NCBI GenBank assembly: GCA_038135065.1
Contig: JAYPWI010000014.1
Location: forward strand, 28,775-92,774
From: JAYPWI01 sp038135065
GTDB taxonomy: Bacteria; Actinomycetota; Acidimicrobiia; Acidimicrobiales; Poriferisodalaceae
Direction: 5' to 3'
DNA length: 64,000 nucleotides
Positions 33,298 to 41,667 of this stretch are shown piece by piece; positions within the stretch are counted from its first letter, which is position 1, and the number at the start of each line of letters is the position of its first letter. A program made the translations under genes and the position numbers. Under the pieces are notes generated by a model, which saw only the letters and a list, made by a program, of their open reading frames with translations, was not told the origin of the DNA and searched no databases.

Positions 33298-33698
33298 GAG
33301 ACGTTCCCTTCGTCGGTGGCGTGGTCCAAGGGCGGCCCGAGCACGACGAGGGTGCCGAGCTGAGCCGTGTCCTGCAGGGCTTGGTCGTAGAAGAAACGGG
33401 CCGTGCACGCGTCCCGTGCCCATGCTTCCTCGACGGGGTTCGCCCGCCGGGCCACGTCGGACACGGCTAGGGACCCCGTCGGATGGGACGACACGGTGAC
33501 GCCGTGACCGAGGAGGAGGTCATCGAATGCATCGCTGCGGTCGCCCGGTTCGTCGAACATGAACAACCGATCCCCATCGGTCACGAACGGTGTGACGTAG
33601 TAGGTGCGGGCCCCCTCGGGGCGATCGATGTCGAGACGGAGCATCAGGACACCGTCGAAGGGCTGGTAGCGAGACGCTGAACGAGTCGGTCGGGGCAC
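33294..33698 (-). CDS. hypothetical protein, possibly a small F420-dependent reductase-like protein
   Basis: A protein of about 134 residues starting at GTG 33698. The core RTYYVTPFVTDGDRLFMFDE resembles the strand pattern of split-barrel deazaflavin reductases (DUF385-like), but the usual GRKSG-type motif is missing. It is translationally coupled to the LLM gene, which supports a flavin/F420 link without proving it. The open frame continues far upstream, but that part is antisense to the enoyl-CoA hydratase gene. Confidence 0.52.
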   Translation of the reverse strand: MPRPTRSASRYQPFDGVLMLRLDIDRPEGARTYYVTPFVTDGDRLFMFDEPGDRSDAFDDLLLGHGVTVSSHPTGSLAVSDVARRANPVEEAWARDACTARFFYDQALQDTAQLGTLVVLGPPLDHATDEGNVS

Positions 33699-33749
33699 GG
33701 TCTCGGACGCTAGCGTTGCCGGGACGGGGACACAGTTCGAGGGGGCGCA

Positions 33750-34589
33750 ATGGGCATCGACAATGGTGACTACCAGGGGTTCGACGTAGCTCTGGACCAG
33801 GCTGGGGTGCTGACGATCACCTTCAATCGGCCAGAGGCGATGAACGCGGCAACGGTCGGGATGAAGCGGGACCTCGTGGAGGTACTGACCCAGTGTCAGA
33901 TGGACGACGAGGTCAGGGTCGTCGTGTTTACCGGGACGGGGCGGGCCTTTTGGGCCGGGGACGACCTCAAGGGGTACGAGGAGGCGATGGCCAGCCACAT
34001 GCCGCCGATTTTTGGGGGCCACCACAATGCCCTGGGTACCTACAACGGTCTGCGGACCATCTCCCAGGCGGTGAACACCGCAGTGCGCAACCTGGACAAA
34101 CTCACGGTGGCAGCAGTCAACGGCTTCGCGATCCAGACGGGGTTCTCGCTGGCTCTGGCCTGCGACTTCAGGATCGCTGCCCGCTCGGCGCGGATGGGTA
34201 GCGCCACCCTCCGGTTCGGGCTGCTTCCTGATGAAGGGGGTCAATGGCTCCTGGTGCAGCACCTCGGGGTGGCCCGCACGATGGACTTTCTCATGCGAAA
34301 ACGCATCGTCGATGGAGACGCGGCTCACGAAATGGGTCTGGTGCATGAGGTGGTCGACGACGAGCGCTTGGCCGAGGCGGCAGCAGAACTGGCCCGAGAA
34401 CTTGCAGAGGGACCCCAGGCGGCGATGCGGATGCTGAAGCGCTCGATCCAGCTCGCTGCTTCGTTGACCTGGGAGCAGTCACTCGACGAGATCGCAGCGA
34501 AAACGGCTGTCACCGATCATCATCCCGATGCCCAGGAAGGGGTTGCCGCGTTTCTGGCGAAGCGCCAGCCGACGTTCAACCAGGGCTGA
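33750..34589 (+). CDS. enoyl-CoA hydratase/isomerase family protein
   Basis: A 279-residue crotonase-fold protein. It has the CoA-binding segment ITFNRPEAMNAATV, an oxyanion-hole stretch FTGTGRAFWAGDDLKGY and the second oxyanion part AAVNGFAIQTGFSLALACDF. The catalytic Glu position reads FGLLPDEGG. The reaction could be hydration or isomerisation of an enoyl-CoA; the substrate is unknown. It is divergent from the F420-like operon and convergent with the aminotransferase gene (12 bases between stops). Confidence 0.88.
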   Translation: MGIDNGDYQGFDVALDQAGVLTITFNRPEAMNAATVGMKRDLVEVLTQCQMDDEVRVVVFTGTGRAFWAGDDLKGYEEAMASHMPPIFGGHHNALGTYNGLRTISQAVNTAVRNLDKLTVAAVNGFAIQTGFSLALACDFRIAARSARMGSATLRFGLLPDEGGQWLLVQHLGVARTMDFLMRKRIVDGDAAHEMGLVHEVVDDERLAEAAAELARELAEGPQAAMRMLKRSIQLAASLTWEQSLDEIAAKTAVTDHHPDAQEGVAAFLAKRQPTFNQG

Positions 34590-34601
34590 CGGACCGAAAT
34601 A

Positions 34602-35690
34602 TCAGGCTCCGTCGGACACCAGTTCCTCGAGAGCGCCGAGCAACATGGCCACGTTGCGGAGACGAGCGGTGTGGCCCATACAGCCGATCCGCCAGACCTT
34701 GCCGGCCACGGGACCCAGTCCACCGCCCACCTCGATGCCGTAGCGCTCGAGGAGGGCCCGTCGGCCCGCCGCATCGTCAAATCCCTCGGGAAGGGTCACC
34801 GTGGTGAGTTCAGGCAGACGGTGACCTTCCTGCGCCCACAATTCGAAGCCCAACTCCGGGAGCCGAGCGTGGAGCATGTCACCACAGGCCTGATGTCGAG
34901 CCCATGCCTGCTCGAGCCCTTCATCGAGGACGGCGCCCAAGCCCGCATGCAGGGCGTACAGCATGGAGATCGGCGCGGTGTGATGGTACGCGCGGGCTCC
35001 GTCCCCCGTGACGTAATTGCGGATCATGTTGAGGTCGAGGTACCAGCTCTGGGGTCGCTCGACCAGGCGTTCCAACGCTCGGTCGCTGACCGTGAGCGGG
35101 GACAAGCCGGGAGGTACCCCGAGGCACTTCTGGGTGCCCGAGTACGCGATATCGACGGCCCACTCGTCGGCCAGCATCGGGATGCCGCCCAACGAGGTCA
35201 CGCAGTCGACCAGTAGCAGGGCATCGCCCTTGCCTTCGCCGAGCGGGGCGATGTCGTTGCGGACGCCGGTCGATGTCTCCGCATGCACCACCGCGATGAT
35301 CGCAGGGTCGGGATGTGCGTCGAGCAGGCGTTGGGGGTCGATGGCCCGGCCCCACTCCTCCTCCACGGCGATGACCTCGGCCCCTGCCCGCGCCGCGACG
35401 TCGCACATGCGTCCACCGAACACTCCATTGACCCCGATCACCACCGTGTCACCCGGCTGGACGAAGTTGACGAAGGACGCTTCCATGCCCGCCGATCCCG
35501 TAGCCGACACGGGGAACGTCAACAGGTTGCCGGTCTGCCAGACGGCGCGCAGACGCTCATTCGCCTCGTCGAGCAGGGGGATGAATTCTGGGTCGAGATG
35601 ACCCAGCACGGGGCGTGTGAACGCCTCGATGACCTCGGGGTAAGGATTGCAGGGGCCAGGGCCCATGAGGATGCGGTCGCTGTGAGTCAC
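34602..35690 (-). CDS. class V aminotransferase, serine-pyruvate/alanine-glyoxylate type
   Basis: A 362-residue PLP enzyme. The N-terminus LMGPGPCNPYPEV and the segment FPVSATGSAGMEASFVNFV are typical. The PLP Lys lies in YSGTQKCLGVPPGLSP, and the C-terminal WRIGCMGHTAR is diagnostic for the AGXT-like group. It probably moves an amino group to glyoxylate or pyruvate, which may tie it to glycine metabolism. The start GTG 35690 gives the normal N-terminus. Confidence 0.9.
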   Translation of the reverse strand: MTHSDRILMGPGPCNPYPEVIEAFTRPVLGHLDPEFIPLLDEANERLRAVWQTGNLLTFPVSATGSAGMEASFVNFVQPGDTVVIGVNGVFGGRMCDVAARAGAEVIAVEEEWGRAIDPQRLLDAHPDPAIIAVVHAETSTGVRNDIAPLGEGKGDALLLVDCVTSLGGIPMLADEWAVDIAYSGTQKCLGVPPGLSPLTVSDRALERLVERPQSWYLDLNMIRNYVTGDGARAYHHTAPISMLYALHAGLGAVLDEGLEQAWARHQACGDMLHARLPELGFELWAQEGHRLPELTTVTLPEGFDDAAGRRALLERYGIEVGGGLGPVAGKVWRIGCMGHTARLRNVAMLLGALEELVSDGA

Positions 35691-35754
35691 AGCGACGAAG
35701 GTAGCGGGACTTGTCCGACGATGCCCCGTATCCGGCGACATCGGAGGGATGCGA

Positions 35755-37299
35755 TCAGGCGAACGACGAAGTGCCCTCGAGGTCGGGGAGCGCAGCCAGC
35801 AGCGCGGCGCTGTCGGCATCGTCGGGACAGAGGTCGTGAGCTCGCTGAATGACCCTACGTGCGGTCACCGTGGCGCCGAGGTGGAGAAGGGCCACGGACA
35901 GGAGCTTGAGGGCCGCGACATTGTCGGGGTCGATGCTCACCGCCGCATCCAGCACCTCGACTGCGGTGTGGGGAGCGTCGCTGGCCAGTGCGACTTGGGC
36001 CCGCAGGATTGCCGGGGTCGTGTCCTGGGGCAGGTGGGCGTCGAGGCGGGTGAGTGTCTCCTCGGCAGTCGCGAGGTCGAGGTCACGGACCATGGCTCGA
36101 ACATCGGGTGTCCACCACGGCCGAAGCTCGAGGGCCTGCTGGGAGAAGTGGTGTCCCCGCGGTTCGCCTAGGCCGAGGCCTATTGCGGTTTCCATGGTCG
36201 CCTCGAGACCGGCGGCCGCGATGGCCCGGAATTCGCAGCTCTTCTGGCGCTGTCCGTCGTGCTGGCGAAAGAAGCTCAGCGAGTCGGTCAGATACAGCAG
36301 GTCGCCGCGGGACAACAGCTTCAGCCACAGGGCCAGGTCGCCGCTCGACGTCGCTGGTTCGTCGCCGACGCCGAAGGGAACAGGAGTGTCGAGCGAGCTG
36401 CGCCTGAACATGGTCGTCGTTGGTTCTCCGATCCAGTTGTAGCCGCGATCCAAGAGATCCCAGGCCGCAGCTGCCCCGTCGATCAGAGCGTCGGCCGGTA
36501 CCCGTCGCAGGGTGGCCCGCAAGTCGGGCAGGGGCCGTCCCCGGGCATCGATCGGTTGACGGTGCGAGGTCACCAGGGTGACGTCGGGATGCTCGATCAG
36601 ACACAGGGCCATGCGCTCGACACAGCGGACGTCGAGAACGTCGTCGTCGTTGAGGAACTTGACGAAGGTGCCACGAGCCTCGGACAACAGGTGCAGCATG
36701 TTCGCTCTTCCACCGCGTTCCCCGGCCTGCCCGATGTAACGGACTCGGTTGTCGCCGGCGGCGAACTCCTCGACGAAGGGCCGAAGGCGCTCGCCGTCGC
36801 TGTCGTCGCCGACGAGGATTTCGACATGCGGCCACGTCTGGGATGCCGCGCTGGCCAGCGCCGAGTGGAGGAAGTCGGGGCGGTAGCCGGGAACCAGGAT
36901 GCTCACCAGCGCCGAAGGGTCGGGGGGTGGCGAGGCGGGCCGTTCCAACACCCATTCCTCGTCGCTGGAGCCGGTAGCAGGCTGGGCCAGACCTGTGTAG
37001 CGGGCCATGCGATCGAGCCCGGCCGGTCCGGTGCCGAGGGAGGCTCCACATCGGCGAGCGTCGCTGTGGGAGATGCTGACCAAGCCGCCCTCACCCAGCA
37101 CCCGGCGTGCTTCGCGCAGCAGGGAAAGCAGATCGGAGGAACTGGCCGTGTTGGTGCCACGTAACACGATGCGTCGGGCACTCCGACTACGCAGTGGCAG
37201 GTTCCCGGACGGCGACCAGGGCAGGCAGACGCACCCCGACAGGGTCGTCACCTCCAGCTCGCCACGGCCCAGATCTGCGGTCACCGCCGTCGCGCTCAT
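35755..37299 (-). CDS. family 2 glycosyltransferase with C-terminal TPR-like repeats
   Basis: A 514-residue protein in three parts. Residues about 1-115 look like the tail of a SAM methyltransferase (LLREARRVLGEGGLVSISHS) but lack the SAM-binding loop. Residues about 125-370 are a GT-A domain with SILVPGYRPDFLHSAL, the DDS/DDD metal motifs (VGDDSDG, FLNDDDVLD) and SGDLALWLKLL. The last 110 residues are TPR-like helices (AVEVLDAAVSIDPDNVAAL). The start overlaps the stop of the upstream aminotransferase gene. It likely adds a sugar to a surface glycan. Confidence 0.85.
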   Translation of the reverse strand: MSATAVTADLGRGELEVTTLSGCVCLPWSPSGNLPLRSRSARRIVLRGTNTASSSDLLSLLREARRVLGEGGLVSISHSDARRCGASLGTGPAGLDRMARYTGLAQPATGSSDEEWVLERPASPPPDPSALVSILVPGYRPDFLHSALASAASQTWPHVEILVGDDSDGERLRPFVEEFAAGDNRVRYIGQAGERGGRANMLHLLSEARGTFVKFLNDDDVLDVRCVERMALCLIEHPDVTLVTSHRQPIDARGRPLPDLRATLRRVPADALIDGAAAAWDLLDRGYNWIGEPTTTMFRRSSLDTPVPFGVGDEPATSSGDLALWLKLLSRGDLLYLTDSLSFFRQHDGQRQKSCEFRAIAAAGLEATMETAIGLGLGEPRGHHFSQQALELRPWWTPDVRAMVRDLDLATAEETLTRLDAHLPQDTTPAILRAQVALASDAPHTAVEVLDAAVSIDPDNVAALKLLSVALLHLGATVTARRVIQRAHDLCPDDADSAALLAALPDLEGTSSFA

Positions 37300-38486
37300 G
37301 CGCTCGTCTCCGCGAAACCGGGCAGGGGGCCGATACCGGGGCCGGCCCACAAGCGGTCCACGGCCTGCAGGAGGAGGCCAGCGATGGCAACGACATCTTC
37401 GATGGTGACCGCCTCGCCGGTGGGGAGCGCGACGCATCGGCGCGACAGCTCGTCGGTGACGGGCAGGGTGACGTCGTCGGCAAATCGTTCGAACGCAGCG
37501 AGTCGATGGACCCCGGGTGCGAAGTAGCGACGAACGAGGACCCTCTCGGCTTCCAGCATCAGTTGCACTGCCCTGGCGGGGTCGGGGACCGGCGCGTCGA
37601 CCTCCACGATCACATAACCGTTCGGTGATCGGGCCGCGTCCTGGCTGGTGACGAGCCGGATGCGGTCGTGGCCCTCCAGGCATGACCGATACGCGTCCTG
37701 ACGCTCCCGGTGGATGTGTCGGAGCTCGCCGAAGCGCCTGATCTGGCACAGGCCCACTGCGGCGTGCAGCTCGCTCATCTTGGCGTTGATCCCGTTGAGG
37801 GGGATGTCCCCCTCGCCTGCGAACCCGAAGTTGCGCAATCTGCGGCACCGCTGGGCAAGGTCAACGTCGTTAGTGGCGATGGCGCCGCCTTCGATGCAGG
37901 TCATCCACTTCGTCGCGTGGAACGAGAAGATCTCGGCGTCCCCGAAATTGCCGATCGGGGTGCCCCGGTACGCTGCGCCGAAGGCATGGGCGGCGTCGTA
38001 CAGCACGGGACATCCGATGTCAGCGGCCACCGCGTCGATTCGGTCGGCCTCACATGGCCGACCCCACAGGTGCACGGGAACGATGAGTCCGACCTCATCG
38101 GTGGCAGCCGCAGAGAGAACCTCGGGGTCGACGAGGTGGGTGCGGGGATCGGTATCGACGAAACGCGGGCGGAGTCCGGCCCAGACCAGAGGTTGGACCG
38201 TTCCGGCAAAGGTCCACGAAGGGACGAGGACGTCGCCTCGAGCCCCGAGGCCGACTGATGCGATGAGTAGGGCCATCGTGCCGTTGGTGACAGCCACGAC
38301 GTCGCTCACCCCCAGCAGTGCTGCGAGGCGCTCTTCCAGTTCGCGGACGAGGGGACCGTTGTTGGTCAGCCGGTTGCTGTCGAACATGTCATCCAGCCGG
38401 GCGTACACGGCTGCCCGGTCGATCTTGTTGGGCGTGCCCGTGACCCGTGGTGCCTCGAAGAACGGACGACCGCCGTCGATGGCCAT
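37296..38486 (-). CDS. DegT/DnrJ/EryC1-type sugar aminotransferase
   Basis: A 396-residue PLP enzyme that by family transaminates nucleotide-linked keto sugars. The PLP Lys lies in FSFHATKWMTCIEGGAI. Other landmarks are VAVTNGTMALLIASVGL, LVPSWTFAGT and LYDAAHAFGA. ATG 38486 is used; GTG 38501 is possible. It is coupled to the glycosyltransferase gene and divergent from the pyruvyltransferase gene (81 bases), which suggests one glycan-building locus. Confidence 0.9.
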   Translation of the reverse strand: MAIDGGRPFFEAPRVTGTPNKIDRAAVYARLDDMFDSNRLTNNGPLVRELEERLAALLGVSDVVAVTNGTMALLIASVGLGARGDVLVPSWTFAGTVQPLVWAGLRPRFVDTDPRTHLVDPEVLSAAATDEVGLIVPVHLWGRPCEADRIDAVAADIGCPVLYDAAHAFGAAYRGTPIGNFGDAEIFSFHATKWMTCIEGGAIATNDVDLAQRCRRLRNFGFAGEGDIPLNGINAKMSELHAAVGLCQIRRFGELRHIHRERQDAYRSCLEGHDRIRLVTSQDAARSPNGYVIVEVDAPVPDPARAVQLMLEAERVLVRRYFAPGVHRLAAFERFADDVTLPVTDELSRRCVALPTGEAVTIEDVVAIAGLLLQAVDRLWAGPGIGPLPGFAETSA

Positions 38487-38567
38487 GATGCGACCTGCCA
38501 CGAGTGGTCTTGTCGGCCGTCCCGGCCGGGCATTAACCAGGTGCCTGGGGCGGCCGACCCACTCGGT

Positions 38568-39698
38568 ATGCGCACTGCCGTAGTTGGACTCCCGCTGGAC
38601 TACGCCTATCCAGGCGACACCCGACTGTGGTGGCGGGACACTACGGCCCAGGCGGCGAATCTGGGTGCGGCGTTCATCACCCGCTCACTCGTTCACCAGC
38701 TCGGGGCGGAGAGCGTGCCCGTGACGGTGGATCCTACGGAGCTTGCTGATCGATACGACCGAGTGGTGTTGGCCCTGGCCACCCACCTGCATCGGCGTCG
38801 GGATGTCTCCCCGCTGCTCCGACTAGTGGAGGCTGTCGATCTTCCCGTGCACGCCTTCTCACTCGGGATGGAGGACTATCTCGACGAGGACGCCGTGACC
38901 GGATCGGCTCTCAGTGACTACCGACTCGACCCAACAGTGCACCGTCTGTTGTCGATTGTGGCTGATCGCAGTGACGCCATCGGCTGCCGAGGCCCCTGGT
39001 CGGCCGAGGTACTGGCAGCGAATGGCTTCGACCGCGTCGTGCCGTTCGGGTGTCCGAGCGCCTTCTGGCAGCTCACCCCCGACATTGCAGTGAGCGATCC
39101 GGTCATCGAGCCCGCCTCGACGGTTGGGGTTTTCCACCGTTCCCTCGTCGATATACCCCACCTCCTGCACAGGATCCCGCTGTGGCTCGGTCAGGACTTC
39201 CAGGACCAGGCCCTCATGACCGGGGATCTCCAGCACGACACCCTCCTCATCGAGAAGAACCGCCGCTTTCTCGAGGGGCGGCCAGGAGCCGACGTCCTCC
39301 ATGCCGTCGCCCGGTCACGGGGAGTGTGGCCCCGGAGCTACGCCGAGTGGATCGACCGTCTGGTCGGGGCAAGCTTCGTCGTCGGTCCCCGCCTGCACGG
39401 GTGTGTGGCAGCCCTGGCACACGGCGTTCCGGCCCTGCTGCTCACCCGTGACGTTCGCACCCGGGAGATGGTGCAGAGCCTGGGCCTGCCCGCCCTGCCA
39501 TTGCAAGCGGCAGGGCAGCTCGACCTGGCCGATCTGGTCAGGGCAGTCGATCTCGACGCCTTCAGGGTGCGGTATCGATCGGCGTTCGCTGCGTACAGAG
39601 GTCTGCTGGATCGGCTCGGTGTGCCCCACCGGCTGGGCTCGGGCGACGAGGTTCTCGCCGGCGGCGACGAGACGCTCAGAGGCGCTGCTCGACGGTGA
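38568..39698 (+). CDS. polysaccharide pyruvyl transferase-family protein
   Basis: A 376-residue protein. The C-terminal half has the family hallmark ASFVVGPRLHGCVAALAHG, then VPALLLTRDVRTREM. Members add pyruvate ketals to sugars of exopolysaccharides or cell-wall polymers (CsaB/WcaK type). The N-terminus MRTAVVGLPLDYAYPGDTR fits the family opening. ATG 38568 is the start. Its 3' end overlaps the convergent sulfotransferase-fusion gene by 23 bases. Confidence 0.8.
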   Translation: MRTAVVGLPLDYAYPGDTRLWWRDTTAQAANLGAAFITRSLVHQLGAESVPVTVDPTELADRYDRVVLALATHLHRRRDVSPLLRLVEAVDLPVHAFSLGMEDYLDEDAVTGSALSDYRLDPTVHRLLSIVADRSDAIGCRGPWSAEVLAANGFDRVVPFGCPSAFWQLTPDIAVSDPVIEPASTVGVFHRSLVDIPHLLHRIPLWLGQDFQDQALMTGDLQHDTLLIEKNRRFLEGRPGADVLHAVARSRGVWPRSYAEWIDRLVGASFVVGPRLHGCVAALAHGVPALLLTRDVRTREMVQSLGLPALPLQAAGQLDLADLVRAVDLDAFRVRYRSAFAAYRGLLDRLGVPHRLGSGDEVLAGGDETLRGAARR

Positions 39699-41667
39699 GG
39701 ATCGGCTCGGCCACCGCGCCGAGGCTGCGCTTGAACTGCACCAGACCATGGTCCGGACATCCATCGAGCGAGGACTTCCCCAGATCGACCAGGCGTATCC
39801 CCTCCGAGATGGCCGTGGCGCATACCTCGAAGGCGAGTTGACGCATCGGGGAGAAGGTGAGCCAGGGAGCCGCGTCCCCCCAGTACTGGACAGATTCCAC
39901 GTCATCGAGGAGGCGGTACAGCAGAGCGGCAGCGACCGGTTGCCCATCGTGCCGGAGTTCGAAGCACCGGAGGCGTCCGGGATGGTCGTCCCGGATGCGG
40001 TGGATGTACTCGAGCGACAGGCGGAGGGAACGGCCCTTGCGCGCCCGATTGTCGGCGAGGAGTCGATAGGGCTCAGCCCAGTCCCCGATCACCTCCTCGT
40101 AGGACCAGGGCTCGGTGGTGTGTCGGAGCAGGTCCCGCCGGCTGGCGCGCTTCAGACTCCGTACATAGTCATCGGATGACCCCATCGTGGCGATGTCGAT
40201 CGCGCAGGACAGTTCGCTGTGGGTGACCTGGAACCCCTTCTGGATGGCTGCGTGCAGCACGAGGGGTTCCACCGGGGAGTAGGACGGGGGGCGGAGGGTG
40301 ATGCGTAGCGAACGGGCGCCGTGTCGTGCTGCGGCTCGAGCAGTGGCGTCGAGCAAGGCGGTGACATTGGCCGGTGTTTCGTGGGGGCGGACGAAATTCG
40401 GGCCGCCGAAGGGTGCGCTGTGCCCGGACCACACCATGCCGTCGGTGAGGGCCCCGCTGATCGATCCGACGAAGCGATCACCGTCGTGGTGGTCCACCCG
40501 GATCCACCGGTCACGGGGCCCCAGGTTCCCTTCGATGAAGGCCCGACGGCTGTAGAGCAGGAGGTGGTGCTCGTCGCCGGGCGGGACATCCCCGGCGGTT
40601 CGACACGATGTGACCGGCGCCGTGCTCGGATCCCGGTGGCCTGCCAGCGAATCCCCGACCGGGTGTGGACCTTCGGGGCCGATCCGCTCGGCGGTGGCCC
40701 GGTCAACGGCGGCGCGCAGCCGGTCACGGTCGCGTTCGTCGAGGGGGTTGGGGCCCACCGAGTGGAGGGTTGCGGGTGCCGCCATGTCGATTCCGTGGGC
40801 CGCAAGGTGATGGCGTAGTGCGGTGTCGACGATGTCGGGGGAGCTCTGCAGGGCCGCATGGTCCACGTCAATGACACGGTCGCCGAGTCCGCTTGCTGCG
40901 CGGGAGATGGCGTTCTCGATGGCCACCACCTGATGGGCGACCTGATCGACGGGGCCTAGGTCAACAAGGCGATCGATGTCCAATGGGCGGAGCGACCACC
41001 ACGTCGCTTCCGAACCGGTGTGGCGGACCCGAGCGGCAAGGATGGAGGCAACGAGTTCGACGGGATCCCGGCGGAGGCGGAGGAACAGGGCGGTTGGGAA
41101 CAGCTCGGCCAATTCCTCGAGGTGGAAGGACAGGATCTGGGCTTTTAGGGCTGCGGGGCGGTCGAAGCCCGCCTCGAGGCCGGCCACCATGGCTTGGAGA
41201 CCAGCGCCGTTGAGATCGCGGAGTTGAACAGACGTGTACTCGTCGGCGTCGCTCTGGGGAAGGTGGGGCCGCCAGGCGTACCAGAACTCGTTGACATTGG
41301 CGGCCCCCCGGGTCTTGCCGAGGCTCGAGATTCCGTCAGGGTTGCCCGCAGCGCCGGTCAGCTCTCCCCGGTAGTCGAGCGAGGGGTCGAGAAGGATGCG
41401 GTGGACCAGGGCGCCGAGGTACGGGGCGCTGTGGAACCGGGAGATGAGATTGCTGGGATAGGCGAACGATCCGCTCGAGACGAGCCGCTGGAGTAGGTGT
41501 GTCGACCCACATCGTGGGGGCCCGACCACGAACACCACTGGTCGCCGCGGACGGGCAAAGCGACTCGTTGCCTGGGCCGCTGCAGGGGCCAACGCGTCGG
41601 ACAGGGCCGCCAGGGTCGTCTCGAGGGTGTCGTTGCGACGAAACTCAGGGGCGCGGGGGGTACTCAC
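39676..41667 (-). CDS. sulfotransferase-acetyltransferase fusion protein
   Basis: A 663-residue two-domain protein. Residues about 40-320 are a PAPS-dependent sulfotransferase: the 5'-phosphosulfate loop GPPRCGSTHLLQRL (49-62) and a segment FLRLRRDPVELVASILAARV like the 3'-phosphate site. Residues about 345-663 form a GNAT/FemAB-like acyltransferase (SLKRASRRDLLRHT, LLADNRARKGRSLRLSLEYI, FELRHDGQPVAAALLYRLL). The start is GTG 41667, overlapping the upstream stop by four bases. The open frame upstream of it is noise. It likely modifies a glycan made by this cluster. Confidence 0.8.
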   Translation of the reverse strand: MSTPRAPEFRRNDTLETTLAALSDALAPAAAQATSRFARPRRPVVFVVGPPRCGSTHLLQRLVSSGSFAYPSNLISRFHSAPYLGALVHRILLDPSLDYRGELTGAAGNPDGISSLGKTRGAANVNEFWYAWRPHLPQSDADEYTSVQLRDLNGAGLQAMVAGLEAGFDRPAALKAQILSFHLEELAELFPTALFLRLRRDPVELVASILAARVRHTGSEATWWSLRPLDIDRLVDLGPVDQVAHQVVAIENAISRAASGLGDRVIDVDHAALQSSPDIVDTALRHHLAAHGIDMAAPATLHSVGPNPLDERDRDRLRAAVDRATAERIGPEGPHPVGDSLAGHRDPSTAPVTSCRTAGDVPPGDEHHLLLYSRRAFIEGNLGPRDRWIRVDHHDGDRFVGSISGALTDGMVWSGHSAPFGGPNFVRPHETPANVTALLDATARAAARHGARSLRITLRPPSYSPVEPLVLHAAIQKGFQVTHSELSCAIDIATMGSSDDYVRSLKRASRRDLLRHTTEPWSYEEVIGDWAEPYRLLADNRARKGRSLRLSLEYIHRIRDDHPGRLRCFELRHDGQPVAAALLYRLLDDVESVQYWGDAAPWLTFSPMRQLAFEVCATAISEGIRLVDLGKSSLDGCPDHGLVQFKRSLGAVAEPILTVEQRL

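Noticed and set aside
34000..34346. Upstream extension of the 134-residue F420-like protein
   Set aside because: Antisense to the enoyl-CoA hydratase gene; GTG 33698 gives a sensible protein.
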